A stretch of DNA of 64,000 nucleotides from assembly GCA_022495995.1 (NCBI GenBank), contig JAFEMH010000738.1, positions 245,001 through 309,000 of the forward strand, given 5' to 3'. This document shows, in pieces, positions 22,878 through 35,679 of the stretch (the first letter of the stretch is position 1; the number at the start of each line of letters is the position of its first letter). The notes under the pieces were generated by a model, which saw only the letters and a list, made by a program, of their open reading frames with translations, searched no databases and had not been told where the DNA came from. Both the position numbers and the translations under genes were made by a program. Source of the DNA: Adenophora triphylla var. japonica. Its lineage: Eukaryota; Streptophyta; Magnoliopsida; Asterales; Campanulaceae.

Positions 22878-24705
22878 TTGAAACCTACAGTGATCACAAA
22901 CATGGTTTCTGATGGAAATACTGCCACTACCTCTAGTGAGCTAATGCGCGAGAATGTTGGGGGAAACATTGATGCAGGTGCTGGGAATCGTACTGCCAAC
23001 TTACCTCCTCCTCCACTTGGTCATCCCACAAGGAGGGTCACTCGCTCCAACATCATAGCCGACGAGATGGGGTTGCAAGATAGGAGGAGGGAGAAGAGGC
23101 CCATACCTAATCAAGGAGTGAGCCAGCAAGCTAAAAGAATCCAAATAGGTCGAACAGCTAAAGGCGACATTGTAGGTCCCTCAGCTTCTCACCTTAGTAG
23201 GAAGGAGATCTTGCTATAGTAGGCTAGATTGCTGCAGAGCTTGCTCGAGGTGCAGAATGAGTTGCTCGAGCTACCTGAGTCTCCTAAAAAGGACGACAGA
23301 CGATCACAAAGGGTAACTCCATCACTTACTTCTCATAGATGTGCCAACGGGGGCCCTAGGCCATTTGAAGAAGAAAAGAGGAGTGAAAGGCCTCCTCCTA
23401 CCCACAGCTTTGTAGATAAGGCTGGCGACCTAAGGAATAGGCTCAACTAGCAGAGAGAGCAAGAAGTCGACTCAGCTCAGAGAAGGCAACTCGAAGCTGA
23501 TAGGGCTCGGCGTAGGTCGCCCCAAAGGGGAGAGAGATCCCTTCACCGACGAGAAAGGAGAGAAAGGACTCCCCCAAGGGATAGGACACTATCTAGGAGA
23601 GAGCACCACGTTGAGGAAAGGCAAAAGTCTAATTCAATCTCCCACCAAAGAGGCAACCTGGATGTTAGGGAGCTTCTTAATCTGAAAAGAAGATTGGATG
23701 ATATGGAGGCAAATCGTAAGGCAACTGATGGAAAGGTAGAACGAAACGATTGTACTCTTCGAACTTTGGCCAAGGTCATGCTCGATAAAGGTCCACCAGT
23801 TAGGTTCAAGTTGCCTGTGCTTGAAAAGTATTCAGGCACGACCAATGCCTTGAATCACATGCAACACTTTGAGGCCACTATGTATTTGGTCTCTTCTGAG
23901 GATGACGTGATATGTAAGGCATTTACTAGCAACTTCACAGGTGCAGAACTGACTTGGTTCTGCGGTCTATCAACTGGTTGCATCACCTCATGGAGTTATA
24001 TGTGGAGGAAGTTCCTAGAGAGATTCTCTACAGCGGGGGCTCGTAAGAAGACAGTCACCGACCTAAACAACACGACTCAGGATAATACAGAGAGTACCAT
24101 GGGTTACTATACCAGGTTCAACGAGTTGGTCGATCAAATTAAGGAAAATCTTACAGATAGGGAGGTCATCAACTGCTTCAGGAATGGGGTGTCCTCTCCC
24201 GGTCTGGATTATAAGCTCCAGTTTAGGAGGGCGACCACGAGGAAGGAATTGTTTGAAAGGGCCTATGATGTGGTCGTGATTGAGGAATGAAAAGAAAGAA
24301 AGAAGGACAGAGGCTCCAAACATTCTGAGGTTGGTGAGTTGACAAAAGGAGGACAGGCCAAGAATGATAACAACAAGGGGAAGAATAGAACTAGGGCGAC
24401 TGAAAGAGTCCCTGAGCTTTACTCCACTCACCGTTATTCGGACAGAGATTATGAACACAGTCGATCTAGGTCCTCCAGCCCCAATGAACATCCAAAATAA
24501 GTTCAGAAGGGACAATGATAAGTACTGTGAGTACCACAAGGACACCGGGCATACAACGGAGGAATGCATGAGCTTGAAAAGGATCATCAAGAAATGGGTG
24601 AATGAAGGAAGGTTGGATAGATTTATGAAGGGGGATCGTCCTGCTGGAGGAGATCGACCTGACTCTAGGAGTAATTGCCGAGGAGACGAGCAACACAGCA
24701 CTTAA
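22878..24705 (+). pseudogene. gag of the Tat-lineage element
   Basis: An N-terminal basic and proline-rich region (PPPPLGHPTRRVTRSN) is followed after stops near 23220 and 23450 by the gag core at 23694-24290 (VRFKLPVLEKYSGTTNALNH, then ELTWFCGLSTGCITSWSYMW, and FNELVDQIKENLTDREVINC). A zinc-knuckle-like segment CEYHKDTGHTTEEC follows at about 24527, as in other Tat gags, where the usual second cysteine position is a histidine. The frame is interrupted by at least four stops or shifts. It would package element RNA in virus-like particles if intact. Confidence 0.82.
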
Positions 24706-24825
24706 GCACAAGATCTTTCAGCTGAGTAAAGCTCCATATGTTCACCGCAGAGGTTGTATTCAAGATGAGGTGATCAGTTTCTACCCGTACGGCTAACAGC
24801 CAGCATAACTGCAAGGGAACAGACA

Positions 24826-26178
24826 TTGGTGATTCCGGGGCTCATTGATGACTGCACATCCAGTAGGATTTTAATCGACACGGGGGCCTGCAAAGACATC
24901 CTCTACTACAAAACTTTCCTAGACATGGGTTTGACAGATGTCAGGTTGTTACCTTACTTAGGTCGACTTGAGGGCTTCACCAATCACAAGGTCAACGCAA
25001 ATGGACAAATAGAGCTGGAGGTGGACATCGGAAAATATCCACAATAACAAAGGTAACATTTATAGTCATTGATGTTATAAGTGATTACCATGCTATACTA
25101 GGAATACCTGGAATGGTCGAACTAGACATGGTGCCCTCCATCCCTTATCAAAGGGTCAAGTTCCCCACGTGCTAGGAGTTGGGTGCGTTCTAAGCACAGC
25201 TAGGGAGTACATGGATCACGTACTTCATTCCAAGAAGAAAAGGGAGTTGGAGATAGACACTCCAGACGCCAGTTGGAAGTTTTCAAAGTCGGTACCACTA
25301 CTTCCAGGCTATCTACGATCCAGTGTGTAGAATAAGTGATCTATCCCCCACATGACCACATCATGACTGAGGCGACACGTTCCTCTGAAAGCACACAGGT
25401 CTCAATAGATACAGTTTTGGTCGACCAGGTTATCATTGGCGACCTATGCCTCCAAGTCAACCAAAACTCAGGGGCCTTTAATGGGGAAATAGTTACTGAG
25501 CTAGATGATATGATCAGGGTAAAAGCTCCACACTTGGGTGATGAGGAAAGAAAAAGGGTCAGAGAAATAATCATCAAAACCCTACAGTTTAGAGATGGCC
25601 CAAAGCTAGAGCCAGTTGATGAGCTGGAAGACATAAAAGCCAACCTGTCTCACCCCGAGCAGAAAATCTAGATAGGGAGACAGTTGTCGCCGGAAGAAAA
25701 GTTGGAGATAGTTGACCTATTAAAAGAGAGTACAGATGTTTTTGCAGGGAAGGTAGAGTACATGAGGGGAGTCAAGGAGGAGGTTGCAGTACATCGCCTT
25801 GATGTCAACCCCACCATGAAATTCAAAAGACAGAAGTTGAGAGTTTTTGCTCGCGACAAAGAGGTAGCCATCAAGCAAGAGGTAGACAAATTTCTCAGTG
25901 CATGTATAATTAAGGAGGCTTCCTATATGACGTGGCTTGCTAATGTGGTGATGGTTAAAAAGGCCAACGGGAAGTGGAAGATGTGTGTCGACTTCATAGA
26001 CTTAAACTTGGCTTGCCCGAAGGACAGTTACCCACTTCCTCGAATAGATAAGTTGGTCAACTCAATTGGTGGGTACGTAACCCTCAGTTTTCTATTCACG
26101 TACTGTTTTATACTTGCAACATGTTCAATCCGGGTCCGACTCTTAGTCGGTCTCGAAGTAGTAAACAGACTCGACTAA
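24826..26178 (+). pseudogene. Protease and N-terminal reverse transcriptase remnant
   Basis: The protease active site ILIDTGACKDILYY is at about 24870. After several stops the RT-leading segment (EEKLEIVDLLKESTDVFAG at 25690) and RT fingers (FKRQKLRVFARDKEVAIKQE, then WLANVVMVKKANGKWKMCVD and LNLACPKDSYPLPRID) are read up to about 26080. Sequence then changes abruptly into the tandem array; the palm with the catalytic YxDD, RNase H and integrase are gone. This is a large internal deletion typical of non-autonomous derivatives. Confidence 0.85.
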
Positions 26179-26640
26179 AGTCCTAAGTCAACCTCGTTCT
26201 TAAATAGGTTCGACTGAAGACTTAGGTCAGTCTCTTTCCTCAAACAGACTCGAGTAAAATCCTAAGTCAACCTCGTTCTTAAACAGGTTCGACTGAAGAC
26301 TTAGGTCAGTCTCGTTCATCAAACAGACTCGACTAAAATCCTAAGTCAACCTCGTTATTAAACAGGTTCGACTGAATACTTAGGTCAGTCTCATTCCTCA
26401 AACAGACTCGACCAAAGTCCTAAGTTAACCTCATTTTTAAACAGGTTCGACTGAAGACTTAGGTCAGTTTCGTTCTTTAAACAGGCTCGACCAAAATCTT
26501 AAGTCAGCCTCGTTCTAAAATAGGTTCGACTGAAGAATTAGGTCAGTCTCGTTCCCGAACAAGTTTGACTAAAACCTTAGTCAACTTCATTATTGAAAAT
26601 TGGTCCGACTAACTAAGACTTTGGTCGATCTCTTACTTAA
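26110..26640 (+). repeat. 79-bp tandem array made of two 39-40 bp half-units
   Basis: Repeat starts are at 26181, 26260, 26339, 26418 and 26497, an exact 79-bp period, with partial copies at both ends. Each unit contains two related halves, one with CCTAAGTCAACCTCGTTC and one with CTTAGGTCAGTCTCGTTC, each followed by an (A)CAGGTTCGACTGAAG or (A)CAGACTCGACTAAAA segment. Tandem arrays at this place are characteristic of Tat retroelements. Confidence 0.9.
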
Positions 26641-26870
26641 TCTAGTTCGACAATAAAGACAAGAACATGGATTAATGCAAAATGATTCAAAAGTCAACTA
26701 GCATTAAATAGTAAGTCCCCCAAAAGTGGGCTAAAACTTATCAAAACACAAACATTATAAGTTAAAATGCCTCCCAAACCAGGCTAAGGCATTGATGACT
26801 GGAAACAATAAATAAAGTGTTTGGAACTTGTTCGTTACAAAACCAAATCAAAATAAAAAGATCAACTATC

Positions 26871-29800
26871 TTAATTGTCATGTGGCTGCTCTTGCTCCTG
26901 CTTCTTCCCGGTTCCAAGCTGCTGCTGTTGTTGATGCTCGACCTCCTCGAAAACTTGATCTTGAGTGACCTCATCTTCTTCTTCGACATCATCAGCCTCC
27001 TCGAGCTACAGGAGAAGGGAGTAAAAGTTCCTTTGCTCGATTAGATGGGAAACCCAGGGCTCTAGCCCATCCTCTATATCTTGCTTGGCTATGACGGCCA
27101 AGTCATTACCATTATAGGGCACCATAGGATGGCCGGCATGAGCTGCCTCATCATATCTATCAGCAGAAGCCCATTGGGCTAACTTCTCAACCGACAGCTC
27201 GATCGTGGGATCAATAAGGGCTCGGTACACTATGATTTCGTAACACTCATCACTGTTTTTAAATTGCTCGACGGCGGCGTTCTCCCGAGCTAAAGCTTCC
27301 TCCTCGCACCTGACCCGAGCAACTTGATGATACTCACTCATTTTGATCATTCTATTATTATAATCTTGGATCATCTAAGTCAATTGCCCTAGCTCTCCTT
27401 CCAGCTTGGTCTTCTCTAGCTTGGTCGCAGCTTCCTCCTCCTCCAAAGCCGCCTTGATAGGAGCCAAAGAATCAAACCTGGGCTTGAAGGGGAGCGAGTT
27501 GCTCCTTTGCCACCTTCAAAGCTACCAAAGCTTCATCCCTCTCCTTTTCAGCATTAAAGTGAGCGGCCTGGAGAGCCCAACATTGGGAATCAGACTCAGA
27601 GAGAATCTCCCTCAAACTAGCGGCCTCTCTGGCCTTCCTCGAGAAGTTGGCGGAAGCGAGCTGTTCCTTTTCAATGTCAGCCCGCCAGCTGCTCTTTTCA
27701 TGCTCCGTCAAGGCAAGATACTGTACAAACGAGTAAAGACAGTTAGTAATGTGACGATCGAAGTGTTAAGGACCCAATAAAAAAGAGAAATAAAAGATAA
27801 GGTAAAACAAAAAGCACAAGTATTACATCGGAAGCAAGGATGCCCGACCTATCATTGTATTATTATAGGGTAAGCCACTCCTCAACAAACCAGGCTAGAA
27901 AATCCCTATCTGCCGCCCTCCTCACAATTATCTGTCCCAAACCCAACTCGAGGTATTAGCGAATCAAACTATTAATGCCCGTGAGAGGAGGGACATCACT
28001 CAACCACTCCACGAGAGCCTGCACTTCTTCGGTGCTCCGGGTTGAGGGAGCGTTAGGAGGAGGATGGCTTGATGCAGAGCCAGCTGCTCTGGAGGTGCCA
28101 GCCTGGTCAAGTCCTAGGTCGGCACGGAACCTCTTCCTAAGTCAGCCAAGAGGTGGGTCGACCTCTATCTCTTCTGGCTCGTCGACGTCGAGCTCCAAGT
28201 CAACAATATTTTGGGGGTCTACCCCAGATGATCCCTACCTGGGCTCGAAGCTCGACGCATTCTCGGTCAATTGGTCGACCTCCCTCTCTTCTCCATACAC
28301 CTCCACTTGAGGTTGATGCTTAATAGGATCCACTGGCCCAATTCCATCCATGGGGATCATCCCCACTCCTGCTTTGGGGAGCCAAGCATTTCTATCCTCG
28401 GCCTCCTTTTCCCTGCTGGCCCTAGCATTGGCCGCCCCATGGGCCTTCTTACTCCCCCTCCTATCTCCGAGGCCGACTATTCTGTTCATATTGGCTTCTT
28501 GTTCGGCTGTTAGAACTGCACAATCAAAGGGAATACAGTCAGTCAAGAAATATGCGAGCAAAAAGATGTGAATTATGAAAAGCAAATTAAATACTTAACC
28601 ACCATAGTGGAATAGGATTCTGCAGTGGCCTAGCTTCTTCTTGCAATAGTGGCATTATGATTCAAACCTTTTCCTCTCATGAATTACCCAATCCGGGTAC
28701 CTAAGACTCCTGATGATTGGTACTAAAGGGCTAGCTCCCCATCTTCTCAAAACATCATTCCAGCCTTAATGAAGAAGTCATTATCCGACCCAATGGTGGC
28801 CCAACTTATGGTGCTCCTCCGAGCCAACAACGTTAACCTACGAGTGAGCTCACCACTCCACTCTGGGATCCAGTATTCTTCTTCCTTCATGGGCGGTGTA
28901 TCGGCCTCAGGCAAAGGGAACTCTTATCCCTTCCTACTCTCCGCCAAAATCATGTGGCTGTTCCACCCGGACACATGTCGGGCAAGTTGATGAACTGTTT
29001 TGGGGCCTTGGCTTTGGCCGGCGTATTTATTCCGAAAGTCTTCTCATTCATCACGACCTTGAAGAACCTCATGAATACTTGCATACACTGGTCAGATCCC
29101 ACGAACCTGTGCACCATGGCGAAGCATACTAGGACCCTAACAGTGTTGGCACCTAACTACATGGGGACAGTGCCAAACACTCAAGAAACTCACAAATGAA
29201 GGGATCAAGGGAAAGTCGTTGTCCGGCCTCAAATTGGCCATAATAAAAAGCAACTCTAGTCATACTCAGACCCCAATGGATCCAAGATTGGGCCTTCCTT
29301 TGCCTCTCCTTGAAGTGGGTTAGATGGAAGTCATCCCTGTAGACCTTAAAGAAGCCATGTAAAATATTGATGCGGGATTTGGCATTCTTCCTTCCTATAG
29401 CCGGCTCGGAGGTCACATACCCCCTTTCATTGCGATTTGGTACCACGGTCGAGTAAAATTTGTCCACGATATTTCCGGAGGAAGAGCTCGACGATGAGGA
29501 GGTCGAACACTGCTGAGCTACCATATCTTCAAAAGACACATAAACACGAGAATAAGACTTAGTTAAAGTATGTTCCGAGCTATCTAATGACGACCTAGAT
29601 TCCCCTGTGAATGCTAACCTCTCACGAGGGAAAGGTGGTTTGTTGGACTTAATGTAGAAAATTATGAGGTGGTCTATCAGTTTGTTAAAGAGACGAAAGC
29701 GAATGATCCGTGGATCGTCCACCTCCAAATCCCCCATGCTTTCACCAGCTGAAAACCGTAGCTCACCATAAAATAGGCTCCATCTATTCAAGATAGTTAT

Positions 29801-29914
29801 GCACTAATCTCTAGTCAACTCTCTCCATGGGCCCTCTAACCTCTTGTAGACCGTAAGGTTTACATAGTTATACTCGTACCTAGTAGCTAGCTCAAATCCG
29901 AAGGTCCTAGCCAT
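26871..29914 (-). pseudogene. Antisense gene (aORF) of the Tat-lineage element, decayed
   Basis: A long gene runs opposite to gag-pol. It starts at the ATG at 29914 (MARTFGFELATRYEYNYVN), continues through PWRELTRD, a TAG, CITILNRWSLFYGE, IRFRLFNKLIDHLIIFYIKS, then a poly-serine stretch near 29490, and SWIHWGLSMTRVAFYYGQFE to about 29170. After a stop it carries on with VLVCFAMVHRFVGSDQCMQV and INTPAKAKAPKQFINLPDM. An intron acceptor (TTGTGCAG) is visible near 28518; downstream are coiled-coil segments (27006-27711) and an acidic, glutamine-rich end, stopping at 26871. Several stops and shifts make it non-functional. Antisense ORFs of this sort are known in Retand and other Tat elements; their function is unknown. 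A sister copy lies at 62688. Confidence 0.8.
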
Positions 29915-30445
29915 GGCAAATTTCAATGAAAGCTTAAGATTAAACCTAAAGAACAGAAATTGAAGGGTAGCTTGCTAAATTGGAGAGAAGCGGAGCACAA
30001 CAATGGAACGGGAAGGTTGATTACACCGGAAAAAAGAATTCCTTGATGTTTGTTCTTGCTAAAGTATTTGAATGCTTGAGTATTGTAAAATTTGGAAAGG
30101 AAAAGAATCCTTTTTTTTATACGCCTCATTTTCCTTACCTGAATTGGAAAGGTTGGGAAACATAACCGTTCCATTGTCAGAGTAAATGTTCCACAATGGT
30201 TCCCTATAATGACCTATAACAATTCTAAGAATTAGAAAAGGTATGCAGTTGTCCAATCATTAGAACTGTCCCATTAAGCCAAAAATTACGGCGCATTAAA
30301 CAACGTATCCAACCGTCAGATGTCAATCGTCAAAAGCTACCTACATCTACCCAGTCGACCATCCAACAACGGACCACGTAAGTCATCACAAAAAATTTGC
30401 ATAGCTTCCTGATCGACAAAGTTAACTCAGAAAGCTGGGGGCCAC

Positions 30446-31068
30446 TAAACGAGATAAAAATGATGGGCCAAGCCCAACATATAAATCTGAACATTCCAAA
30501 CATCACAAAGACACAGTTATTGATTGGGCAAATCCAATTACTACGGCCCCTGCGAATCCAATTAAAACAGTATAGATCAGTCAACCAGGCTAATTGTCTG
30601 ACCATCCTTGTTACCGACCTAACTTCGTCCGACATACGATCATCTACTTATACAATCCCTGTCTAGGCAAGGCACAAAGTCAGGTCGATTTCGAATACTC
30701 AGGCGACCTCGACCAAGCAAATACGTGCGCCTACCCACGGCTCAATTCGTAACCACCTCCTACAATCACGGAGACTGTTACGCCTACATTGCCTCCACAA
30801 TTTCAGTGATTCCTATCAATCCTAAGGCACCACTATATATACCTGACTACATCCCATGTAAAAAGGTAGTGTCATTTTGGCTATTTTGAGATTACGTTAT
30901 TTTTATACAATTTATACCATTATATAACTCGATATCTCATTATAACGCCGGAGGGTATTAGCCGGAAACCACCCCGTCAAGTCATTTGTTCGTGGTTTCA
31001 GTTTCTAATTGATGGAGGTCAACCTATTGTTGTACTAATGCTAATATGGATCGTTTTCTGTGTAATCA
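30446..31068 (+). repeat. 3' LTR of the Tat-lineage element
   Basis: 623 bp, begins TAAACGAGATAAAAATG (the terminal TG has become TA) and ends GTAATCA. It aligns along its whole length to 22225-22840 but is visibly more diverged than the LTRs of the neighbouring chromovirus, so this insertion looks older. Confidence 0.88.
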
Positions 31069-31073
31069 GGACC

Positions 31074-31720
31074 CATTTGAATTTTTTGTTGCCAACCTTG
31101 TTAATTTTGTTAAATTTTATGTTGAAATGACAAATTTGCCCCTTAAAATGTCATGTGACTCGCACATGCCAGTCATTTCATTAGTTTTTTTAACGAAATG
31201 TTACTTTTTACAGCACATTACACCGGTTTACTAAATTGAGGAATCGGATCGCAACTTTGAAAATTTTGATAACCAATTACAATAATTTGGTAAATCTTAG
31301 ATTACCAAAATGCTATTGAAATTAAAAAAAAAAAATCAAAATCCTTAAGAATCAACATTTTCAATGATAAAATTATTTTATTTGAATCACCGCTTGTTGA
31401 ATTTTCGCTAGTGGAACGGGTACTTCTGCCTCAATTTGTAAATGCAGTAAAGTTGATTCATTTTGAAAATATATTTTTTGATTCCGCTATTTGTGCATGA
31501 TGCCGCCTTGAACACAAAAGTCATTCCAGCAACTGCAGTTCTCTATTAGTGCTAGATTTGCCAATGTTGCAAGAGACTGCTCCAATGCATCAATTTAGGG
31601 CAAAAAATCAAATAGAGGCCCTTTTAAGGTCTTAAGTTTATATATTCCCTCCGTCGCATAATAATAGTATCATTATTAAAACATTTTAATAACTTATTTT
31701 CATTACACCGCTGTCCTTTA
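31074..31720. other. Flank between the Tat and copia elements
   Basis: No gene recognised. A single Stowaway-like end (ATTCCCTCCGTCGC, 31644-31657) is present without a partner. A short frame at 31491-31550 (FVHDAALNTKVIPATAVLY) may be chance. Confidence 0.4.
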
Positions 31721-31725
31721 TGAAG

Positions 31726-32967
31726 TGTTAGGAAAATTATAACAGAAATTCGAAAAGGCTTTCTTTCTCGTAAATAACTGAAAATAACAAAATCGGAGAA
31801 ATAAATAAAACCGAAAAAAATGAATTAAACCGGGAAAGCAGAGAGTCGAGGCTTGTGTTAGACACAATCTCCGTAAGAAGTAATTGCCCCGCACTGGTGC
31901 TAACGGTTACTGACAATCTTCTCGTAAGATGCAACGACTTTACAATCGTTAGTAGAAGCACTTCAAACTAACGACTTCGGCGAACAAACTAATTATTTGG
32001 AACTTCTGGACTTGAAATGAATATTTATGCTACAATATGCTTTCTCTCTCTAATAGCTATTGAATGCTAAATCACTGAATGAATGGAATGAGGATTGACA
32101 AACTGCTGGGGATTATTTATAGATAATGAAGAGTTGGGGTGTCCTTTGGGAATAATCACAATTGGCACCTGGTGAATTTCAGCCATTGGATCTAATCTTG
32201 ATGGAGGGTGGAGATCATCTGGACCTGCCAGCACCTATCTGAACCGACTCCTTGAACCATTCCAACCCTTTCGTCTATGACCTGGTTCATTGAACCTGGC
32301 TTGAACCCTTTGGCGTGGATAGGTGCGGACCAGATCCAAGACCCATGGATCCGATTCGTGGTCCAATCGAGTCTTGCACCGCCCCAGCCCAATCCGAACA
32401 GGCCTAGGCCCAACCGTACCCATGCACTAGCCTAAGCTGAACCGAACCACTGCACCTGAGCCACGAACCTTGATCGATTTTTCTAAAAATCAAAGGCTCC
32501 AATAGCTCCTAGCGAAGTGCAAAGTGCGCCTCTAAAGCGCCCAATGCGCTCTTCGTGGGCTTCGCGGGTGTGGTCCAAATTGAGCTAGTATAAAACATGC
32601 ATAATTGGGCTACTCCTTGCATGGTTGGCCCAATGGTCCACCTAGATTGGCCCAAGGAGGAACATCTTGATGCCTCCTCCTTGTTTGCATCCACTTATAA
32701 ACTAGCATTACTTTACATCTCAAAGTAATGTGGGATAACTCTTTCATATCCCACAAACTCTTCATTTTCCCATTTCAAGTTACAATCTTTAGCCATTAAT
32801 TTCTCATTCACCCGAAAATGGTTTTGAGTAAATAAATGCATTTTCTTAATCTACAACAAATGTAGATTATAATTTTGTAACTTATTTCATTAAAAAAATT
32901 AATGAAACCCATTTGAAAATTGGGTCAAAACTTGGTCAAACCTAGTTTCTTAAACATATTTCCAATA
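31726..32967 (-). repeat. 3' LTR of the copia element
   Basis: 1242 bp; on the minus strand it starts ATTGGAAATATG (the copia-type TGTTGGAAAT with changed first bases) and ends CTAACA. It aligns with 55321-56873. Confidence 0.85.
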
Positions 32968-33481
32968 ATCCCCCACATGAATGACAATTAATGCATGTAT
33001 GCAGATTCATCCAAAAGTTTCGGCGAACTACTATTGCATCGGGATAGGTAGCTTATGGCCTTGAACCTTCCCTAGTAAAATACTATCGGATATACTAGCT
33101 AGTTGGTAGCGAGACGCTTTGAACCAGTCACTATATAGTGTATACAAAGACAACAGTACTCACACAATAATAGCTCTAACAATTTTTGTTCTCACGTTGT
33201 GTCCATTTCGGCACTGGATCGTATCTCATTCATAAGTGTTCATTTAGAAGAGGCCTTATTACTTCTCACTTATATAGGTGATTCATACTATAAAGAGTAT
33301 CCTGCTATACTCCACCCGTAGGTATAAGAATCATTAAAAGTTTTCTCAACTTATCCTCACCACTGCTGCAGGTGCACACACTTAGATGTTCTGGGAACGA
33401 GTATGAAACAGGTTCCAAGTATTTCTACCAAACTCATAACTTAGTTTTCTCATTGAACCAAGGGCCTGAGATCTCCATTTC

Positions 33482-33646
33482 TCAAGGTTGAGTGTCCACT
33501 ATGAGTTCTTTTGTTGTGGGTTTTAAACCCATTCCCCTTAACATTTTATACAGTTGATCTCTATTTATACCTTTCGTAAACGGATCCGCTATGTTATCAT
33601 TTGACTTTACATAGTCAATTGTGATAACACCATTTTTTATCAACTG

Positions 33647-33698
<52 letters not shown>

Positions 33699-35674
33699 CT
33701 GCTCTGTGCCCTTCCTATTGCTGATTGACTATCACAATGTATCATAACAGCAGGCACATGCTTACTCCAACAAGGAATATCCTCCAAGAAGTTCTTAAGC
33801 CATTCTTCTTCTTCTTCAGCTTTATCTAAAGCTATAAACTCAGATTCTATCGTGGATCTAGCTATACATGTTTGTTTGGAGGATTTCCATGATACCGCTT
33901 CTCCACCAATTGTGAATACATATCCACTTGTGGATTTAGAGTCTTTTGTATCTGATATCCAATTAGCATCACAATATCCTTCTAATACTGTTGGATATCT
34001 CTTATATAGTATCCCATGATTCATTGTATACTTTAAATATCTCAATACCCTTAATAGGGCCTTCCAGTGATCTGCACTGGGATTACTAGTGAACCTACTT
34101 AGTTTGCTCACTGAATATGCGATGTCTGGACGTGTACAATTCGTTAAGTACATCAGACTCCCAATTATTCTTTCATATTCCAACTGAGAAACTGGTTTCC
34201 CTCTGTTCTTTGCTAAGTGTAGAGTCAAATCTACCGATGTCTTAGCCGGAGGGTCATTAATGACATCGAACTTTCGAAGTACATTTTCTAGATAATGAGA
34301 CTGTGACGGACCTATTCCTTCTGATGTTCTAGAAATCTTTATTCCTAATATAACATCAGCTAATCCCATATCTTTCATGTCAAAGTGCTTCTTTAACATG
34401 CTTTTAGTATTCATGATCAATTCATGAGTATTTCCCATTATCAACATGTCATCTACGTAAAGACAGACAATTACAAATGATTCAGATGTTCCTTTGATGT
34501 AGACGCACTTGTCACATTCATTTATCTTGAATCCATTTGACAACATAGTTCGGTCAAACTTTTTATGCCATTGCTTAGGTGCTTGTTTTAGTCCATACAA
34601 CGACTTAACAAGCTTACACACCTTATGTTCTTTACCTGGAACAATGAACCCTTTGGGTTGTTCCATATAAATCTCTTCATCTAGCTCTCCATTCAAGAAA
34701 GTTGTTTTCACATCCATCTGGTGTATCTCAAGATTATGCACGACTGCAATTGCTATAAGAACACGTATGGATGTGATCCTTGTGACATGAGAATATGTAT
34801 CAAAGAAGTCATATCCTTCCTTTTGTCTAAACCCTTTGGCTACTAGTCAGGCTTTGTACTTATCGATAGATCCATCTGCCTTATACTTCCTTTTAAGGAT
34901 CCATTTTGTAACCCAACGGTTTGCATCCTGGAGGGAGATCAACCAACTCCCAAGTATTATTAAGCATTATGGACTCTATCTCATTGTTAATTGCTTCTTT
35001 CCAGAATGGACTATCCGGTCCAGATAAAGCTTCTTTAACAGTAGCTGGTTCGTTTTCTAACACATATGATTGAAAATCAGGACCAAAAGACTTTTCCACT
35101 CTTGCCCTCTTACTACGTCTAGGTCCTTCATCTTCTTCTCGAGATGGACCATTTGTAGCTTCATGAGTTTTCTTTTTAGAACTTGTATCTTTCCTATCCT
35201 TAGCAGGAAAGATATTTTCAAAGAATGACGCATTCCTTGATTCTATCGTCATTCCTTCATTCATATCAGGAATTTTCGACTTGTGCACTATAAACCGATA
35301 GGCACTACTATTGATGGCATATCCAATAAAGATGTAGTCAACCATCTTGGGACCGATCTTTATTTGCTTTGGCTTAGGTACCTCAATCTTAGCTAGACAC
35401 CCCCACACTTTAAGGTATTTATAATACGGCTTAAGATTATTCCATAATTCGTAAGGAGTCTTATCAATTCCTTTCTTGGGTATCTTATTAAGAATGTAGT
35501 TGGATGTGAGTATGTCTTACTCCCACAAGTTATCGGGTAAGCCTGAACTGATTAACAGTGCATTCATCATCTCCTTAAGAGTACGATTTTTGCGTTCAGC
35601 TACTCCATTAGACTGAGGTGTATATGGTGCTGTCATTTGATGAATAATGCCAGATTCCCAACTTAATCCTTCAA
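33482..35674 (-). pseudogene. copia integrase C-part, reverse transcriptase and RNase H
   Basis: Read from 35674 downward: the rest of the integrase core (SNGVAERKNRT), the copia linker with ARVEKSFGPDFQSYV, and RT starting near 35000. A long open frame at 34741-33482 holds [35 protein letters not shown], the catalytic YVDDMLIMG near 34450, then RNase H with [20 protein letters not shown], the ESEF segment and ADPFTKG at the end. Stops at about 34908 and 34847 and one near 35519 (Trp to TAG in the integrase) interrupt the frame before the RT core, so no full polyprotein can form. The RT/RNase H half itself is free of stops. Confidence 0.9.
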
Positions 35675-35679
35675 ACGGA

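Larger units (their letters stand above)
22225..31068 (+). mobile_element. Tat-lineage Ty3/gypsy retrotransposon with antisense gene
   Basis: Two LTRs of about 620 bp flank gag, protease and part of RT on the plus strand, then a tandem array and a long antisense gene on the minus strand before the 3' LTR. The target duplication GGACC (22220-22224 and 31069-31073) is perfect. A purine tract ending GCTGGGGGCCAC (30434-30445) precedes the 3' LTR. The antisense ORF, the 3' tandem array and the gag type fit the Tat lineage (Retand-like). Most of RT and all of RNase H and integrase are missing. Confidence 0.9.

Noticed and set aside
24063..24711. Minus-strand frame of 212 codons over the Tat gag
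   Set aside because: Antisense shadow of a clear gag domain; no motif.
26181..26640. Regular repeats that could suggest a CRISPR array
   Set aside because: The 79-bp period has no unique spacers; the whole period is repeated, in plant DNA with a retroelement around it.
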